From positions 1-9,301 of the forward strand of contig JACMKG010000445.1 of assembly GCA_014380255.1 (NCBI GenBank): DNA of 9,301 bases. The letters run 5' to 3'. Under the pieces are notes generated by a model. It did not search any database. It was not told where the DNA came from and saw only the letters and a program-made list of their open reading frames with translations. The position numbers and the translations under genes were made by a program. Below, one piece after another: positions 7,213 to 9,301 of the stretch. This stretch comes from Prolixibacteraceae bacterium. GTDB lineage: Bacteria; Bacteroidota; Bacteroidia; Bacteroidales; Prolixibacteraceae. Position 1 is the stretch's first letter. Each line of letters opens with the position of its first letter.

Positions 7213-9301
7213 TTACTGAGTGTTGATCCTGTTTCTCTCCTCTTCAGAGGCTGTTTCACGTTTGCGTGCCGACTTCACCTGCTTATTACCAAAATTCTGT
7301 GTAAAGGTAAAGCTGATAACTCTTAGATCGAAATCCAGCTTGCTTCTTGTATTGATATTCAATTCAGGAACATAGGCTGTTGATTTGAAAATATTGGTCT
7401 TAAAGGCATCTATCACATTGAGACTTAACGTGCTGTTTCCATCATTGAATTTCTTCTCCAGGCCGAAATCCACTCTTCCATAGGGTTTTAATTCAGCAAT
7501 GCCAAACAAGGAAACCGACTGGTAGAAACCCGATACTTCGGCAGAAAAAGTTTTACTGATGGTGAAATTCTGAATAGTATTGATCCTGTAATTGGATTGT
7601 TGTATATCAATGTCTTCCCCATCATAAACGGTTTTAATGCTTTGGTAGATCCAGCTGAAGTTATTCTGCATTTTCCACCAATTGGTAAGGGTAAAGGGGA
7701 AGGCTAGCATTCCTGCAATGGTCTTGAAGTGATCCAGGTTCTTGGATGTCACATACATCCGATTTCTCTCTTCGTCTATTTCTGGCTGAAAGCGCGAGAT
7801 GGCATCTTTTGTATCGGTGTAAGTCACAGAAAAGATGATGCCTTTATGCTGGAAATCAGTTTTCAGGACATCGCTTAATGCGGGTAACAGCTTTACGTTG
7901 CCTGAAATGAATGTTTCGGGAGTCACAAAAATGATGAAGGGCGCCAGCTCATTGAAGGTCGGGCGATCAATTCTTCGGCTGTAAGAGAACTGCCATGAAT
8001 TGTTTTCATTGAATTTTCTCGAAAAGAAAAAGGTTGGGAACAGCTTACCGTAATGCAGGTCCAGAATTCCTTGTTCGGTTGCTGAGCTGAGTACCGAGTT
8101 CATGTATTCATACCGAAGTCCGGCCACTATGCTGGTTTTCTTATTAAAAGAATAGTTTACAGCTGAATAGATGGCGCTGATATCTTCCTTCATCTTGTAT
8201 TTGTTGGTCAGCTCATCATCTGGCTGCCATGTTCCCTGTCTTAAGTAATTAACCGACACATCATTGGTAAAACGGGTGATGGTGGCCTTGACTCCCACTT
8301 CCATTTTAAATTTGGAGCCTATCTGCCTGGAGTAGTCGATCATTCCAACCCCGATTTGAAGGGGTGTTAACTTTGCCACATCAATACCTTCATCACTACC
8401 GGTATTCTGCCCGTTGCCACTATTTGTTATCACGTAGTTGGAAGGATTGTCGTTTTCATAGTTAAGGTAATCCAGGTTAACTTCCAGTATCTCATCCTCT
8501 TTAAATTTGTGCTGAAGGTTTACATTACCCATGTAATGAATCCATTTGTTAAGCTCAAAGGTATTGAGATTGGAACGGTCTGTAATCACATCATCTCTGC
8601 GGTAAAAGATATCGTTGAGGGCATCCATCTCCCAATCCCTGATATAACCAGTAGCCAGCATACCCAACACCGTTTTGCTGCTGATCGTATAGTCGAAGCC
8701 CAGCCTTGCATTCTGGAAGAGCATGCTGGCTTCACGATTGCTTATAGAGTTAGTTTCAAGCGTTGAAGCTCCCTGTGTAATAATCCTGTTACCGTTGATA
8801 TGCTGGCGAAAATTATTATAAGTGGCATTGTAGAGGCCAAAATAATTTACTTTTTCAACGTGATGGTTCAGGTTCAGACCTCCGTTCAGCCTTTCCCTTT
8901 CGCCCATTCCTGCCCCGAGCGTAAAGGAGCCGTTGGTTCCAAAATCATCGTTCTTTTTAAGTACAACGTTGATGATACCGGCATCCCCTTCCGCATCATA
9001 TTTGGCCGGTGGCGATGTGATCAGCTCAATCTTCTCCACATTATCAGCATTCATGGAAGCCAGCATTTCGACAGCAGCAGCCATGGGCATCCTGTTTTGC
9101 CTGCCATTGATAATGATCATCACTCCCCCTTTCCCACTCATCGATATGCTGCTGTTTTGCCTGTCAACGATGACCCCGGGCGCTTTCTCCAGCACCTCAA
9201 GAGCAGTGTTTCCTGAAGAAGTAACACTGTTGTCCACGTTGATCACCATACGGTCTATTTCAAGCTCGTAAACCTGTTTTTTGGCCACTACATCGACATC
9301 C
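7213..9301 (-). CDS. TonB-receptor-like outer-membrane beta-barrel protein (5' end cut off)
   Basis: The frame is open to the right edge: codons before the GTG at 9288 read DVDV, and VAKK then continues a typical plug-domain entry. The true start therefore lies outside the window. Counted from that GTG, a plug domain spans about 20-112 (NTALEVLEKAPGVIVD, GVMIIINGR, IELITSPPAKYDAEGDAGIINVVLKK-type pattern). A long aromatic-rich beta-barrel follows to about 670, with a charged tail (VKSARKRETASEEERNRI) typical of the outer-membrane beta-barrel family 3 group. The missing part would be a signal peptide and a carboxypeptidase-like regulatory domain, roughly 100 residues. It probably sits in the outer membrane. 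Ligand and TonB dependence are unknown. Many such proteins lack a clear transport role. It converges on metA and is probably unrelated to it. Confidence 0.88.
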   Translation of the reverse strand, partial: DVDVVAKKQVYELEIDRMVINVDNSVTSSGNTALEVLEKAPGVIVDRQNSSISMSGKGGVMIIINGRQNRMPMAAAVEMLASMNADNVEKIELITSPPAKYDAEGDAGIINVVLKKNDDFGTNGSFTLGAGMGERERLNGGLNLNHHVEKVNYFGLYNATYNNFRQHINGNRIITQGASTLETNSISNREASMLFQNARLGFDYTISSKTVLGMLATGYIRDWEMDALNDIFYRRDDVITDRSNLNTFELNKWIHYMGNVNLQHKFKEDEILEVNLDYLNYENDNPSNYVITNSGNGQNTGSDEGIDVAKLTPLQIGVGMIDYSRQIGSKFKMEVGVKATITRFTNDVSVNYLRQGTWQPDDELTNKYKMKEDISAIYSAVNYSFNKKTSIVAGLRYEYMNSVLSSATEQGILDLHYGKLFPTFFFSRKFNENNSWQFSYSRRIDRPTFNELAPFIIFVTPETFISGNVKLLPALSDVLKTDFQHKGIIFSVTYTDTKDAISRFQPEIDEERNRMYVTSKNLDHFKTIAGMLAFPFTLTNWWKMQNNFSWIYQSIKTVYDGEDIDIQQSNYRINTIQNFTISKTFSAEVSGFYQSVSLFGIAELKPYGRVDFGLEKKFNDGNSTLSLNVIDAFKTNIFKSTAYVPELNINTRSKLDFDLRVISFTFTQNFGNKQVKSARKRETASEEERNRINTQ

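Noticed and set aside
8509..9271. Three plus-strand frames of 85-138 codons
   Set aside because: All are antisense shadows of the beta-barrel gene, whose translation has clear plug-domain motifs.

Overview
The window looks like chromosomal DNA of a Bacteroidota species. Three things point there: two promoters of the Bacteroidota type (TTTG, 19 bp, TAnnTTTG), start codons without Shine-Dalgarno sequences in AT-rich leaders, and a TonB-dependent-receptor-like outer-membrane beta-barrel of the family abundant in that phylum. The order cannot be fixed from sequence alone. All functional calls come from reading motifs; no database search was run.

Layout. (1) 1-1307: about 1.3 kb with no credible gene. 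It is packed with palindromes and short repeats: a perfect 27-bp hairpin, a composite palindromic element around a TCATCCCGAACTTG-type sequence, a 33-bp RNA stem merging into an 11-bp tandem repeat, and a cluster of degenerate ~50-bp units. (2) 1308-2171, minus: a small predicted lipoprotein of unknown function with its own promoter. (3) 2409-5378, plus: a methionine-pathway transcription unit. A strong promoter is followed by a 42-codon methionine-rich ORF (MMCFMPMIM cluster) that runs into a long hairpin. Then come a divergent aspartate-kinase-like protein with two ACT domains, an O-acetylhomoserine sulfhydrylase (metY), and a clear terminator. (4) 5508-6449, plus: metA, homoserine O-acyltransferase. 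(5) 6450-7212: a repeat-filled gap between convergent genes. It holds two ~199-bp direct repeats 358 bp apart, a third diverged unit, 7-bp and 8-bp tandem arrays, and an imperfect inverted repeat at the outer edges. (6) 7213-9301, minus: a TonB-receptor-like outer-membrane beta-barrel protein whose N-terminus lies beyond the right edge.

How the genes fit together: an aspartokinase-family protein stands at the head of the aspartate pathway. MetA activates homoserine; Glu111 suggests that it uses acetyl-CoA. MetY converts O-acetylhomoserine plus sulfide to homocysteine. The acetyl-type MetA therefore matches the O-acetyl-type sulfhydrylase. No homoserine dehydrogenase or methionine synthase is in the window.

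The most interesting item is the leader between the promoter and the aspartokinase-like gene. No SAM-I or SAM-II core was recognised there. Instead, the spacing, the Met-codon cluster and the mutually placed hairpins suggest control by ribosome stalling at Met codons (leader-peptide attenuation). Two features are odd: the leader stop codon lies inside the 3' arm of the hairpin, and no U-tract follows it. The aspartokinase-like protein itself has lost or altered several canonical catalytic positions and may be a regulator or a low-activity enzyme.
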